NCBI GenBank assembly: GCA_910584235.1 | Contig: CAJTZD010000005.1 | Location: 1-64,000, forward strand | Origin: an uncultured Acetatifactor sp. | GTDB lineage: Bacteria > Bacillota > Clostridia > Lachnospirales > Lachnospiraceae | DNA: 64,000 nt | Reading direction: 5' to 3' | Shown here: positions 25,165 through 34,026 of the stretch, piece after piece | Numbering within the stretch: the stretch's first letter is position 1 | Layout of the letters: each line of letters begins with the position of its first letter | The notes under the pieces: generated by a model | Database searches by the model: none | Told to the model about the DNA's origin: nothing | What the model saw: only the letters and a program-made list of their open reading frames with translations | Translations under genes and position numbers: made by a program

Positions 25165-27663
25165 CTACTTCGTCTCTATGAGTTCGAGAAGCCGTACATG
25201 GGTGTACTGACTGTTCTCTGCCTCCCCTCTGTTCCAGGCCGTGTTCGCTATAATATACAAACTGCCGTCCCGCAGCGCCCATACTTTCCCGTCTTCGGTC
25301 TGGGCCAGGCTTTGTGCCGTCTCTGTCAGGTGCAGCCTCTGTATGCTATTTCCGCCTTCCATCTCCACTGGCTCATCCGCAAAATATCTGTCAATTGCCG
25401 GAATGGCTCCCCTGTCTCTGCGCAGTCCCAGATAAACCACGATCTCCCTCTCCGGTTTACGCGCCAGATACTGGTTCAGGTGCTCTCCCCATACTTTTGT
25501 GGCGGGAGCATCCTCCAGGTTGACGAAAAGCATGTTTTTTGGCACCTGGGGATCAAAGGTCTGGTAAACCAGATTTTCCCCGAACCAAAAGATCCGCGTC
25601 TGCCTATAGTCAGTCTTTGTCAATGCCGCTTCTCTCTTGTTGGGGCAATACCACCAGGACTGGGCCGCCGGGTAGAAATAGCATCTCTTCCCGCCGTCCT
25701 TTCCGGACTTCCCTGCGATTTCCTCCGCGTTTTGCTCCACATACTCCCGAAACTCCCTGGACCATGCATAGGCTTGTGGTCTGCTGTGGTAGCTGTAGGC
25801 GTTCAAGGTGGGGAAAAAGTCGCCGAATGCCACGAAGTCATAGATGCCTCTGGCCCCATCCTCCAGATGCTCCTGAAAAAAGCGATGCATATATTCCTTT
25901 GTGGGATACACCCAGGGCTCCGCCTTATATTTTTCTTCCACGTCCTCATTGGTATTGCATTCCGTAATGATGTACCACATGGTTCTGGCAGACTGCTCCG
26001 CTTCCGCGAAAGGATAGCTTCTCTTTGCCGCAGCGGTATCAAAATCGCCGTATATCTCTCCACCGATGCCGTCAAAGCCTCCCTTTGTGCCATGGTTGAT
26101 ATTGAACGGCTCCAGCACAGACACATGCTTGTATACCACAGGGACGTTGGTCTGGGGCGTGCTTTTCATCCAGTCTGCCGCGGCTGTATTCAGATTCCCC
26201 AAACTCTCCTGGCGAAACCCCAGATAATCGTCCCACAGTAGGCTTTCATTCATATCAACACAGTATAATGCATTTGTATTTATATCCATGGCGTAGGAGT
26301 TGCCTCCTGAGGATCCCGTTTCCGCCGTATACACTGGAATCAGCCTTGCCGCCGTGTCAAAGTCCGACACGCCCTCCCCCAGCTTCCATTTCCTATTCAG
26401 ATGCGCCACCGACTTATACTTTTCCCTAAGCCACTGGCTATATGCGTCTTGATGCCGGTTTCCAGTGAATCTTGCCGCCTCCGCTCCGTTCACTGTCCCG
26501 CTTTCATTGGTAAGGATATCGATAAAATTCCGAAAATACTCTCCCGCCGAAAAGCTATGGGCAAAGGCCCGGTACTTCCTGGCCATGACATCGGTATGCC
26601 GGTAAGGATCCACAAACTGCGACTCCCTCACATCCACCCAGGGTATAAAACACACCGTATATGCGCCCTGGGGCACATGAATTACAGCGCTGTAACGCAT
26701 GGTCCCCCGGTCCGTGACCTCCGCCTCCCCGTCACCGCTGTCCACAGCCTTTCCGCTGCCATCCTCTATGACAATAAATTTGCAGAAAGCTTTCCGTATA
26801 GAGTCTGAGCCATTGGTAACCATATCCGCGACATGCTCCGTTTCCACTCTGCCTGTCCTTTCCGCTTTCACAGAGATTCTCCCACTCGCCGCCCGTATTC
26901 CCAAATACTGCGTTTGTCTGCACTCTGTGGGACAGGAAATCTGCAGGCCGTAAGTGATCCCATACTCCTCCAGCAACGCAAAATAGGGTTCCAGAACATG
27001 GGCAGGACAATCCTCCACGGTACGGTTGGTATTCAGGTAAATGTGCCGGATTCCCTTTTCCCATAGCATCCGCACCATTCTCTTATCCTGTTCCCACCTG
27101 AGCCTGTTGCCCTCAGGATCGTTCTTATCATAGAAAATCAGATACTTCGGGCACACCATGCCTCCCACAGGGAAATAGGGCTTCCCGTTCCAAATCATAG
27201 CATGGTTCTGATTCACATACCAAAGCTGACATCTGCCAGTCTTTGGCGACAGGTACTTTCCCCAGGATAAGGGCTTGTAATTCCCCTTTCCGGTAAACTC
27301 GCCGCCCTGAACACGGATCCGGACCGGGGTGCCCAGGGTCTCAAAGGTGTGAATACCTGGCAAAACGGTGTAGCTTCCCTCCGGCACATCCTCTTTTATC
27401 AGTGCACTGAGGGAAACTTCTGCTCTTTCTCCTGGTTCCAGGGTCACAGGCATCTCTCCCAGCTCCGCTACATACCACAGTTCCTCTCCCCGGAAAAAGG
27501 CAAGATAGGCCAACGGCTTTATCGCCCTGTGGCTGACTTTCGCCTGAACCTGTACCTGGAAAGCCTCTCCCCACCGCACCTGTACGGGAACGGTCAGATT
27601 TAGAATCTCCAGCACAAATCTCTCACCCGATTCCATTGTATTGCATATCTCGCTTCCTATCAT
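25165..27663 (-). CDS. Putative clan GH-A glycoside hydrolase (GH42-like)
   Basis: An 832-residue intracellular protein with no signal peptide. The N-terminal 130 residues look like a beta-sandwich (RAEVSLSALIKEDVPEGSY). The central part resembles a (beta/alpha)8 barrel. AYSQWLREKYKSVAHLNRKW is the pattern seen in GH42 enzymes. NE in DILTNESG (about 385) and TE in YIITECNT (about 567) are in the right order for a clan GH-A acid/base and nucleophile. I cannot place it in a numbered family with certainty; a beta-galactosidase/galacturonidase-like role on pectic side chains is inference. The start follows GGGGGA. It sits between the isomerase and the permease genes. Confidence 0.7.
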   Translation of the reverse strand: MIGSEICNTMESGERFVLEILNLTVPVQVRWGEAFQVQVQAKVSHRAIKPLAYLAFFRGEELWYVAELGEMPVTLEPGERAEVSLSALIKEDVPEGSYTVLPGIHTFETLGTPVRIRVQGGEFTGKGNYKPLSWGKYLSPKTGRCQLWYVNQNHAMIWNGKPYFPVGGMVCPKYLIFYDKNDPEGNRLRWEQDKRMVRMLWEKGIRHIYLNTNRTVEDCPAHVLEPYFALLEEYGITYGLQISCPTECRQTQYLGIRAASGRISVKAERTGRVETEHVADMVTNGSDSIRKAFCKFIVIEDGSGKAVDSGDGEAEVTDRGTMRYSAVIHVPQGAYTVCFIPWVDVRESQFVDPYRHTDVMARKYRAFAHSFSAGEYFRNFIDILTNESGTVNGAEAARFTGNRHQDAYSQWLREKYKSVAHLNRKWKLGEGVSDFDTAARLIPVYTAETGSSGGNSYAMDINTNALYCVDMNESLLWDDYLGFRQESLGNLNTAAADWMKSTPQTNVPVVYKHVSVLEPFNINHGTKGGFDGIGGEIYGDFDTAAAKRSYPFAEAEQSARTMWYIITECNTNEDVEEKYKAEPWVYPTKEYMHRFFQEHLEDGARGIYDFVAFGDFFPTLNAYSYHSRPQAYAWSREFREYVEQNAEEIAGKSGKDGGKRCYFYPAAQSWWYCPNKREAALTKTDYRQTRIFWFGENLVYQTFDPQVPKNMLFVNLEDAPATKVWGEHLNQYLARKPEREIVVYLGLRRDRGAIPAIDRYFADEPVEMEGGNSIQRLHLTETAQSLAQTEDGKVWALRDGSLYIIANTAWNRGEAENSQYTHVRLLELIETK

Positions 27664-27808
27664 GGCTCTTCCCCCAATCCTCTGTCATCCCATCCTTGTC
27701 GTTGCTTTCTCTCATTTTGGGTTGTGTTTGCTATGTTTTCCTTTCTACCGCTTCCTCTCTGCCAGTCCCGGAAAACGCGCCGGACGTCATTGCTGTTAAG
27801 CTTTCCTT

Positions 27809-28387
27809 TCAGGCCTCCATTTCCTCCGGCCTGTCCATCAGCTCCAGGGGATAGTCTCCCAGACGTTTTACCACAAATCCGTCTTTTCTGTATGTCTCGT
27901 AGTCGAAAGCGTCCAGCTCGTCTATGGCAAGCTTGTGGAACTCATAAAAATTCGGCCACCACTCATAGCCCTCTCCCAGGCTGTGGCTTAGATAGGCGTC
28001 CGCGATATCTTTCCCCATCTGAGGCGCCACGTAGAAAGCTCCCATAGCCAGCACATTGACGCCGTTTCCCGTGATGGCCCTGAGGGCAGCCGGGACGCTC
28101 TCCACCACCCCGGCGTGAACCCCGGGACATTTGCTGGCGGCGATGTGGATTCCCATTCCCGTGCCGCAGAACAGCAGCGCCCGCTCAAATTCTTTCTCGG
28201 AAATCATGGCCCCGGCTCTCAGGCCGATTCTGTGGAACATTTCCGGGTTCTCTTCATCCGCAGACCTTACGCCGATGTCCGTCACCGTCCAGCCTTTTGC
28301 CTTCAAATGAGCCGCTACCGCCTCTTTCAGGGGAAATCCCGCGAAATCTGCGCCTACCAAAATCTCTTTGTCCTTTACCAGCTTCAT
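27809..28387 (-). CDS. RpiB/LacA/LacB family sugar-phosphate isomerase
   Basis: A 192-residue aldose-ketose phosphate isomerase. GADFAGFPLK near the N-terminus and LLFCGTGMGIHIAASK with the catalytic Cys are the family signatures, and GAFYVAP replaces the usual GARxxG. AGGAGG precedes the ATG. In an operon with rhamnosidases it may handle a deoxy-sugar or pentose phosphate rather than ribose 5-phosphate (inference). The 40 residues after the usual end are rich in acidic and aromatic residues. A polypurine leader (65 bp) separates it from the palindromic element. Confidence 0.88.
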   Translation of the reverse strand: MKLVKDKEILVGADFAGFPLKEAVAAHLKAKGWTVTDIGVRSADEENPEMFHRIGLRAGAMISEKEFERALLFCGTGMGIHIAASKCPGVHAGVVESVPAALRAITGNGVNVLAMGAFYVAPQMGKDIADAYLSHSLGEGYEWWPNFYEFHKLAIDELDAFDYETYRKDGFVVKRLGDYPLELMDRPEEMEA

Positions 28388-28452
28388 ACTTTGCCTCCTT
28401 GTTTCTTTGTTTTTATTTTCCTGTTTCTGTTTTCCTTTTCCGACCTATCTAA

Positions 28453-28616
28453 CCTTAGAAAATCTTCACTCCGTTCACACTTCCCGACAAGAACAATCCG
28501 TGAAAAGAATCTCTTTTCTTGCGATTCTTTCGTGTGTAACTTAGAACTTCTTAGCGGGCGTCCTAAAGAGGTTGGCTATGCCCCCTCTTGCCCGCTTAGA
28601 AGTTCATTACACACTT
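28453..28616 (-). repeat. Long palindromic intergenic element, copy 2 (with partial second unit)
   Basis: The main palindrome is 28532-28614. In the minus direction GTGTGTAATGAACTTCTAAG and CGGGCAAGAGGGG pair across a small loop with CCTCTTTAG, GCCCGC and AAGAAGTTCTAAGTTACACAC. A partial second end (CTTAGAAAATCTTC...CACACTT) follows at 28454-28483. The last codons of the upstream GH78 gene (28576-28614) lie inside the element, giving it a CNELLSGQEGA tail. Confidence 0.65.
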
Positions 28617-31170
28617 CATCCGCTTCAAACACATGAAACCCGCTGCCCACCACGCTTCGTTTCCCTGCAAAAACCACTTCCGCCTCCGTGGAAAAAGGCA
28701 CCGTCACATACAGTCTGCACTTCCCATAGCTTTTCACCCAGCGCACCGCCACAGCCCCTCTCACCGTCTCCACTTTCGCGTTGACGGACAATAATTTCTT
28801 CGGGAAAAAGGGCTGAATCCGCATCCGCGCAAAGCCTTTCCCGGTGGGTTTGATACCGGCCAAATAAGCGTAAAACCAGTAGGCTGCAGCCCCGTACATG
28901 GGATGATTGTGGGAATTCATATTAGGGCTTTTCTTCAGTTCAAACCGCTCCCAGACAGTGGTGGCCTCGTTTTGAATCATATACCCGAAAGAGGGGTATT
29001 CCTCCCTGGTCAGAAACGCCCAAGCATCGTCCACATAGCCCTGCTGTGTCAAAGCCTCCAGCAGATATCTGGTGCAGAGATTCCCTGTGGTGATCTTCCC
29101 GCCTCTTTTTACCAGATCCTCATGAATCCGCTGCGCAGCCTCCCTGCGGCGGTTCTCCGGTATGATGCCCAGCCACAGGGCAAAGCTTTGGCACCCCTGA
29201 GAGCCCGTAGCCATCACCGCCCGCTCCTCATCCCACCATTGATCCAGCATGGCCTGGCGAATCTCCCGGGCCAGCTTCCTGTAAAAATCAGCCTCCTCTT
29301 TCTTTCCCAATATCCTGGAAAACTCCTGTAGCAATACAGCATTGTAATAATAATACCCCGTGGACATAAAACTTCCTGGTGTACAGCCCGACCGGGTGGC
29401 GTCTATGTCCGCCTCCCCGCCCTCACAGGCATAGACCGGCCCAGCCCAGTCCCCATAGTGGGAATAGGAAAGGATATGCCCCTGAGCCATCTCTCCCAGT
29501 CTCCGCTCCCACCGGACAAAGCCATCGTAAGCCCTGCGGATGACATCCGTATTCCCTGTGTGCAGCATGGCCTGCCGGGCGGCGATGAGGAAAGAGGAGC
29601 AGACCGGGTCTGCCGGGCGGTGCCCCAATACATAGGGCGCGGTACAGGTAATGGCGCCGTCCGCTGACTGCGTGTCCAGGATATCCTCCACCACTTTCGG
29701 AAACAGCCTGCCAATGTCAAGCTGATAGGGCACTGCCTCAAATCGCACCGTGGCGTCATTAAGCCACCCCAGCCGCTCGTCCCTCTGGGGGCAGTCTGTA
29801 AGGATGCTGTGAATATTGGCTTTTTCCGTCTGCACCATATTTTTCCAGATTTTGTTCACCAGTGCGCTTCCGCAGTGGAAAAAGCTGTCCAGCACTGCGT
29901 CCGTGTACCAACTCACGGCAGTGATATCCTCCGGCCGTAGTTCCTCCAGCCCCTCTATCTGCACGTAGCGGAATCCGTGGTAAGTGAACTTCGGCCTCCA
30001 TTCCTCCAAATCCCTCCCATCCCCCGCCGCAATATAAGTATCCGTACTGCGGGCAGTGCGCAGAGTGTCCATGTACACGGTTCCGTCCTGGTCCAGCCGC
30101 TCGGAAAATTTTAACGTAATCCGCTGTCCCTGCTCCAGTCCTTTCGGAATCCGCAGGGCACATACCCCTGCGATATTCTGTCCGAAATCCGCCAGCCACA
30201 TCCCGGATCCCGGAGAATACAAAAGCGCCGCCTTGTATTGTTCCCCGGCTGTCACAGGCTCCAGCACCATGGGCAGATTCTCTCCCCCCGGCGGCTGTAC
30301 AGGCTTTACTCGAGAAAACCCGGACACTTTGCCTCCAAAACAATTCCAGTTTTCCTCCTGTCTGCGGGCGTCAAAAGTCTCCCCGTGAAACAGATTGCTG
30401 TAAACCACAGGCCCTGTGCCCCAGAGCCAGCTTCCGTCTGTACGGATGACTTCCTCCGTACCGTCCTCATAGGTGAGGCTCAGCACAAGCGCCAGCTGGG
30501 GAATGCCAAAGAAACGCACACTGTCCCACCCTCTGGAGCTACAGTCCCCATTCCGCCGCCAGCCCTGCCCCAGGATAGCGCTGATACAGTTTTCCTTTTC
30601 CAGCAGCCCCTCCGTCTCCGGAAGATATGCAAAATAGCAATGCCTGGTATAGTCGGAAATCGCCGGGTCCAACACAGCCTGATCCAGCTTTCTGCCATTC
30701 AGGTACAGCTCGTGAAATCCCAGTCCACAGGCATAGCAAACAGCATGAGCCACCCTTTTTTCCAGCACAAAATCTTTCTTAAAATAGACCGCCCGCTCCC
30801 CCTGATCCTCTGACGCGGCAATCCAGGTGGTCTCATACCTCTGCAGCCCTGACCGGAAAAAGAATTCCTCCCGCTCCCTGCTGACCTCACCTCTGTGATC
30901 CCGCAGTGCAATCCCCAGGGATATTCTTCTCTCCTTTGGCAGCACGGCCCCTCCATAGACAGCCTCCTGCTCTTCACTTTCCACCCAGCCTGTATCCCAC
31001 AGCGTCCGGGGCCCGCACCACACCCTCAGCCTGTACGCGGCCTGACGCACATTTTTGCCATCCGCCTCCGCCGCCCAGGAAATCACAGGATTCTCGCGCG
31101 CCGTTATCCTGTACCTGCCCTGGCCCTTTAGCTGCCCGTAATCCAGCCTGATATTTTTTACACAAAGCAT
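28576..31170 (-). CDS. GH78 alpha-L-rhamnosidase (second)
   Basis: An 864-residue GH78 protein, cytoplasmic by its lack of a signal peptide. It has N-terminal fibronectin-like and lectin-like domains (GLGFHELYLNGRKL, CISAILGQGWRRNG), then YHGFRYVQIEG and the catalytic barrel with LTDCPQRDERLGWLNDATV. The start MLCVKNIRLDYG follows AGGAGG; the longer frame has no ribosome site. It is only distantly similar to the GH78 at 18.6 kb, which suggests different linkage specificities. Its final residues are encoded by a palindromic element, a possible 3' extension of the gene. Confidence 0.9.
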   Translation of the reverse strand: MLCVKNIRLDYGQLKGQGRYRITARENPVISWAAEADGKNVRQAAYRLRVWCGPRTLWDTGWVESEEQEAVYGGAVLPKERRISLGIALRDHRGEVSREREEFFFRSGLQRYETTWIAASEDQGERAVYFKKDFVLEKRVAHAVCYACGLGFHELYLNGRKLDQAVLDPAISDYTRHCYFAYLPETEGLLEKENCISAILGQGWRRNGDCSSRGWDSVRFFGIPQLALVLSLTYEDGTEEVIRTDGSWLWGTGPVVYSNLFHGETFDARRQEENWNCFGGKVSGFSRVKPVQPPGGENLPMVLEPVTAGEQYKAALLYSPGSGMWLADFGQNIAGVCALRIPKGLEQGQRITLKFSERLDQDGTVYMDTLRTARSTDTYIAAGDGRDLEEWRPKFTYHGFRYVQIEGLEELRPEDITAVSWYTDAVLDSFFHCGSALVNKIWKNMVQTEKANIHSILTDCPQRDERLGWLNDATVRFEAVPYQLDIGRLFPKVVEDILDTQSADGAITCTAPYVLGHRPADPVCSSFLIAARQAMLHTGNTDVIRRAYDGFVRWERRLGEMAQGHILSYSHYGDWAGPVYACEGGEADIDATRSGCTPGSFMSTGYYYYNAVLLQEFSRILGKKEEADFYRKLAREIRQAMLDQWWDEERAVMATGSQGCQSFALWLGIIPENRRREAAQRIHEDLVKRGGKITTGNLCTRYLLEALTQQGYVDDAWAFLTREEYPSFGYMIQNEATTVWERFELKKSPNMNSHNHPMYGAAAYWFYAYLAGIKPTGKGFARMRIQPFFPKKLLSVNAKVETVRGAVAVRWVKSYGKCRLYVTVPFSTEAEVVFAGKRSVVGSGFHVFEADEVCNELLSGQEGA

Positions 31171-31190
31171 TTCGCTTCCTCCTTGTTTCT

Positions 31191-31919
31191 TCAAAATTCC
31201 AAAATCATTTCCAACAAAGAGACCGCAAAGAGCCAGTGCAGATTCTCTGTGGGATGATTGATCCCATTGGCCAGAAGTCTGGTCACATCCGCCCCCCAGG
31301 CCTCCAGCTGCTTCCATTTCGCATAACAGTCACAGACCGGAATTTCATTCCGCGCGCACACTTCCCTGGCCTTTTCCATGTAAACGTCCATCTCGCCTTT
31401 CACCTGGTGGGCTGTGATCTGTTCCGCCACAGACCGGATAGAAACAATTTCCATTTCCTCCGCTATTTTTGTCCCAATCATATTGGGTGTCATAAAAATG
31501 GTCTCAGTTCCAGCTTCTTTTAGTTTCCCAAAGATCCCCTCCAGCGCTTCCTCATAAACAGAAAGCCCCTCCAGGCCCAAATTCACGTCATTCAGTCCGT
31601 AACAGACCACCGCCAGATCCGGGTGGAAATCTATGACATCCCGCAACACCCTGTCTCTGCCCGAGAGCGCATTGTCTCCGCTGATGCCTGCATTGATTAC
31701 ATTCACAGCCACAGCGGGAAACAACTCTCCCAACATACGCTCCAGCTTATGATGATAAGCTTGCCAGCTACGAAATTTTGTCTCAACAGAACCCTCTTTT
31801 GTAGCATAGATTTCAAAACATCCCTGGGTCACGCTGTCCCCCAGAAACGCAATCATCAGCGGCCGAGCACCCCGGCCCGGACTGCAGGCACGCTCTCTGA
31901 TTTTTTCCGCAAACTTCAT
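31191..31919 (-). CDS. SGNH/GDSL-family esterase
   Basis: A 242-residue hydrolase of the rhamnogalacturonan-acetylesterase-like type. Block I is FLGDSVTQG with Ser29 as nucleophile, block II INAGISGDNA, block III CYGLNDVN and block V NGINHPTE with the catalytic His (the Asp of DxxH is Asn here). No signal peptide, so deacetylation would occur after import. The start MKFAEKIRERA follows AAGGAAG. It is the first gene of the rhamnoside operon, 20 bp ahead of the GH78 gene. Confidence 0.85.
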   Translation of the reverse strand: MKFAEKIRERACSPGRGARPLMIAFLGDSVTQGCFEIYATKEGSVETKFRSWQAYHHKLERMLGELFPAVAVNVINAGISGDNALSGRDRVLRDVIDFHPDLAVVCYGLNDVNLGLEGLSVYEEALEGIFGKLKEAGTETIFMTPNMIGTKIAEEMEIVSIRSVAEQITAHQVKGEMDVYMEKAREVCARNEIPVCDCYAKWKQLEAWGADVTRLLANGINHPTENLHWLFAVSLLEMILEF

Positions 31920-31999
31920 AGGATTTCTTCCTTTCTTTCGTTTCTGTTTTTTCATATTATTTCAATCGTTTTTGCATCTGCCTCATTATTCACAAGGAT

Positions 32000-32028
32000 A
32001 TTATACCGATACTACAGCAGAATTTTAA
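32000..32028 (-). promoter_or_regulatory. Possible promoter of the rhamnoside operon
   Basis: TATAAT (32000-32005) with a weak -35 (TTAAAA, 32023-32028, 17 bp spacer) lies about 80 bp upstream of the esterase start. A poor -35 would fit activation by the YesN-like regulator. The 311 bp between this operon and the divergent Rpn-like gene hold no other gene. Confidence 0.4.
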
Positions 32029-32112
32029 ATTGCATTTCTCCGTCATCCATAGCACTCTTTGGACCGGCAAGGCATCGAATAAATTAATTTTTGTGAAATT
32101 AAGCCAAAAACC

Positions 32113-32141
32113 TGGACAAGCATCCGCCTCCCTGTTACAAT
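32113..32141 (+). promoter_or_regulatory. Predicted promoter of the Rpn-like gene
   Basis: TGGACA (32113-32118), a 17 bp spacer and TACAAT (32136-32141). Confidence 0.6.
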
Positions 32142-32230
32142 AAAAATATCTCTCAGGAATATGTAATTCTTTTTTTCAATCGCAGTTCTGCGGCATTTTT
32201 CCGGAGACAAAATTTTAAGAAAGGACGATT

Positions 32231-33157
32231 ATGTCAATGAATCAAAACAAGACAACAGAAATCTCAAACCGGGAAGTAAAATCCAGCGCGTTCATCACTT
32301 TGTTCAGCGACCCGAAAAATGCAGCGCAACTGTATTCCGCGCTGGAGGACGTCCAGGTGTCCCCTGCGGACATCCATTACACTACGCTGGAGGGTGTACT
32401 GTTCATCGCGCGCAAAAACGATATGGCTTTCACAGTCAAGAACCGCGTGCTGGTCATCAGCGAGCACCAGTCTACCCTGAACAGCAACATGCCCCTGCGC
32501 GACATTATCTATTATGGACGCACCATGGAAAAGCTGATTGACAAAAGGGCCCTCTACCGGAATCGACAGCTTCCAATCCCCACGCCGGAATTTTTCGTTT
32601 TCTACAATGGAAATGAACCTTTTCCGTCCGAAAAAATACTGAAACTCTCCGATTCTTATCTTGAAAAGACATCCATTCCTATGCTAGAATGTATGGTAAA
32701 GGTAATCAATATCAATCTACCGGAAAATCATTCCGTTCTACAGAAATGCAAGCCGCTGTATGAATATTCCTGGTTCGTACAGCGCATCCGGGAATATATG
32801 GCAGAGGGTAACGGTCAAGATGCCGCAATCATCCATGCCGTAAAAGATTGTGAGAAAGAGAATATCTTTGCAGAATTTGTGCGAGAGCATGGCTCGGAGG
32901 TGATCAATATGCTATATACACAGTTTAATATGGAAGATGCTTTAGAAGTTCGGTATGAAGAGGGCTTTGAGGATGGCGCGTTAAAAAAGCTGGTAGAGCA
33001 GGTATGCCGGAAACTGGCAAAGGGGAAATCCTCCGAAACCATTGCTGAGGAATTGGAGGAACCCCTTGAAACTGTGACAGGAATCTGTGATGCCGCCCAA
33101 AAATGTGGTTCCTATTCTGATACAAAAGCAGTATTTCGTACATTACTAAACATATAG
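32231..33157 (+). CDS. Rpn/PD-(D/E)XK nuclease-family putative transposase protein
   Basis: A 308-residue protein of the recombination-promoting nuclease/'transposase_31-like' group. The signature is VISEHQSTLNSNMPLRDIIYYGR, with ExQ at the active-site core, followed by LPIPTPEFFVFYNG. The C-terminal 60 residues (EGFEDGALKKL, KGKSSETIAEELEEPLETV) form the small helical tail common in the family. AAAGGA precedes the ATG. No inverted repeats or target duplication were recognised, so it is treated as a stand-alone nuclease gene. Confidence 0.82.
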   Translation: MSMNQNKTTEISNREVKSSAFITLFSDPKNAAQLYSALEDVQVSPADIHYTTLEGVLFIARKNDMAFTVKNRVLVISEHQSTLNSNMPLRDIIYYGRTMEKLIDKRALYRNRQLPIPTPEFFVFYNGNEPFPSEKILKLSDSYLEKTSIPMLECMVKVININLPENHSVLQKCKPLYEYSWFVQRIREYMAEGNGQDAAIIHAVKDCEKENIFAEFVREHGSEVINMLYTQFNMEDALEVRYEEGFEDGALKKLVEQVCRKLAKGKSSETIAEELEEPLETVTGICDAAQKCGSYSDTKAVFRTLLNI

Positions 33158-33165
33158 TCATTTTT

Positions 33166-33194
33166 AAAGAGGGGGGGCAGAGCACCCCCTTTTG
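33166..33194 (+). terminator. Probable terminator of the Rpn-like gene
   Basis: AAAGAGGGGG / CCCCCTTTT hairpin 9 bp after the stop, ending in TTTT. Confidence 0.5.
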
Positions 33195-33281
33195 TAAACG
33201 GACTATAAATACAAACTCCTCCGGGACAAGCATTCTAACAAGTCCGCACTGGTTCATTCCATATAAAAACTTCCCTCAGCC

Positions 33282-34007
33282 TCACAGCACCCCAAACAGA
33301 GCCCCAATATCCTCATCCTCAATGATCCTGCTGCTGGGCCTCCCCTCGTTGGCTAACATAGCCTCCACCCGGTTGGCGATGGTCACATCAATGAACCGTC
33401 CGATTTCAATCCCCCGCAACTCAAAGAAAAGCAGCGGCTGCTCGTCCAGGCGCACCCCCACCCCGTAAAGCGCCGCTGCCACATGCTTGCACAGAAGCGC
33501 CCAGTCCAGACAGCTGCAGCTAAAGCTAATCTCCCTGGGAGTGGGAAACAGCCCGTCCTTTCCCTGAAACAGCTCCTGCATCTGCACCGGGAAATTCCCG
33601 TTCAGCAGCTCCTCCATATTTTCAATCTTGCTGCCGCATTTCTCAATGATGCTCTGGCATTTTTCCTCTGAGAGAGGACTGATGCGGATCTCCACCTTGT
33701 AGGGCACCTTGCGGGTTCCCTGGACCCTGGCCAGGATCTTCCCTTTCTGAATCTTTAAATCCAACACCGCGCCGGCCCGCACATACCGCTTCCCCCGGTC
33801 CAGGCGGCTCTCATAATCCGCATACTGCTCCAGGTTCTCGCACCATGCTCTGCCCCACCAGTTCTGCACGATATTCCGTCCCTGCACCGTCACCGGCTCC
33901 AGCTTGTTTCCTTTCTTTTTTTCTTTCTTCTTGCTCTCCGCCGCGTTCCTCTGTATCTCCGTAGCCGTGGGCTGCCCATAGGCCATGGTATCCCAGTATT
34001 TGCTCAT
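33282..34007 (-). CDS. SWIM zinc-finger protein, SNF2 partner
   Basis: A 241-residue protein with the SWIM motif CSCLDWALLCKHVAAALYGVG (CxCx...CxH). The N-terminal part is Lys-rich and includes NWWGRAWCENLE, a hallmark of SWIM proteins encoded next to SNF2 ATPases. It starts 19 bp after the SNF2 stop, in the same operon. It likely binds DNA or protein and works with the SNF2 enzyme; the cellular role of the pair is not established. Confidence 0.88.
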   Translation of the reverse strand: MSKYWDTMAYGQPTATEIQRNAAESKKKEKKKGNKLEPVTVQGRNIVQNWWGRAWCENLEQYADYESRLDRGKRYVRAGAVLDLKIQKGKILARVQGTRKVPYKVEIRISPLSEEKCQSIIEKCGSKIENMEELLNGNFPVQMQELFQGKDGLFPTPREISFSCSCLDWALLCKHVAAALYGVGVRLDEQPLLFFELRGIEIGRFIDVTIANRVEAMLANEGRPSSRIIEDEDIGALFGVL

Positions 34008-34026
34008 CCGCTTCTCACCATTCCTT

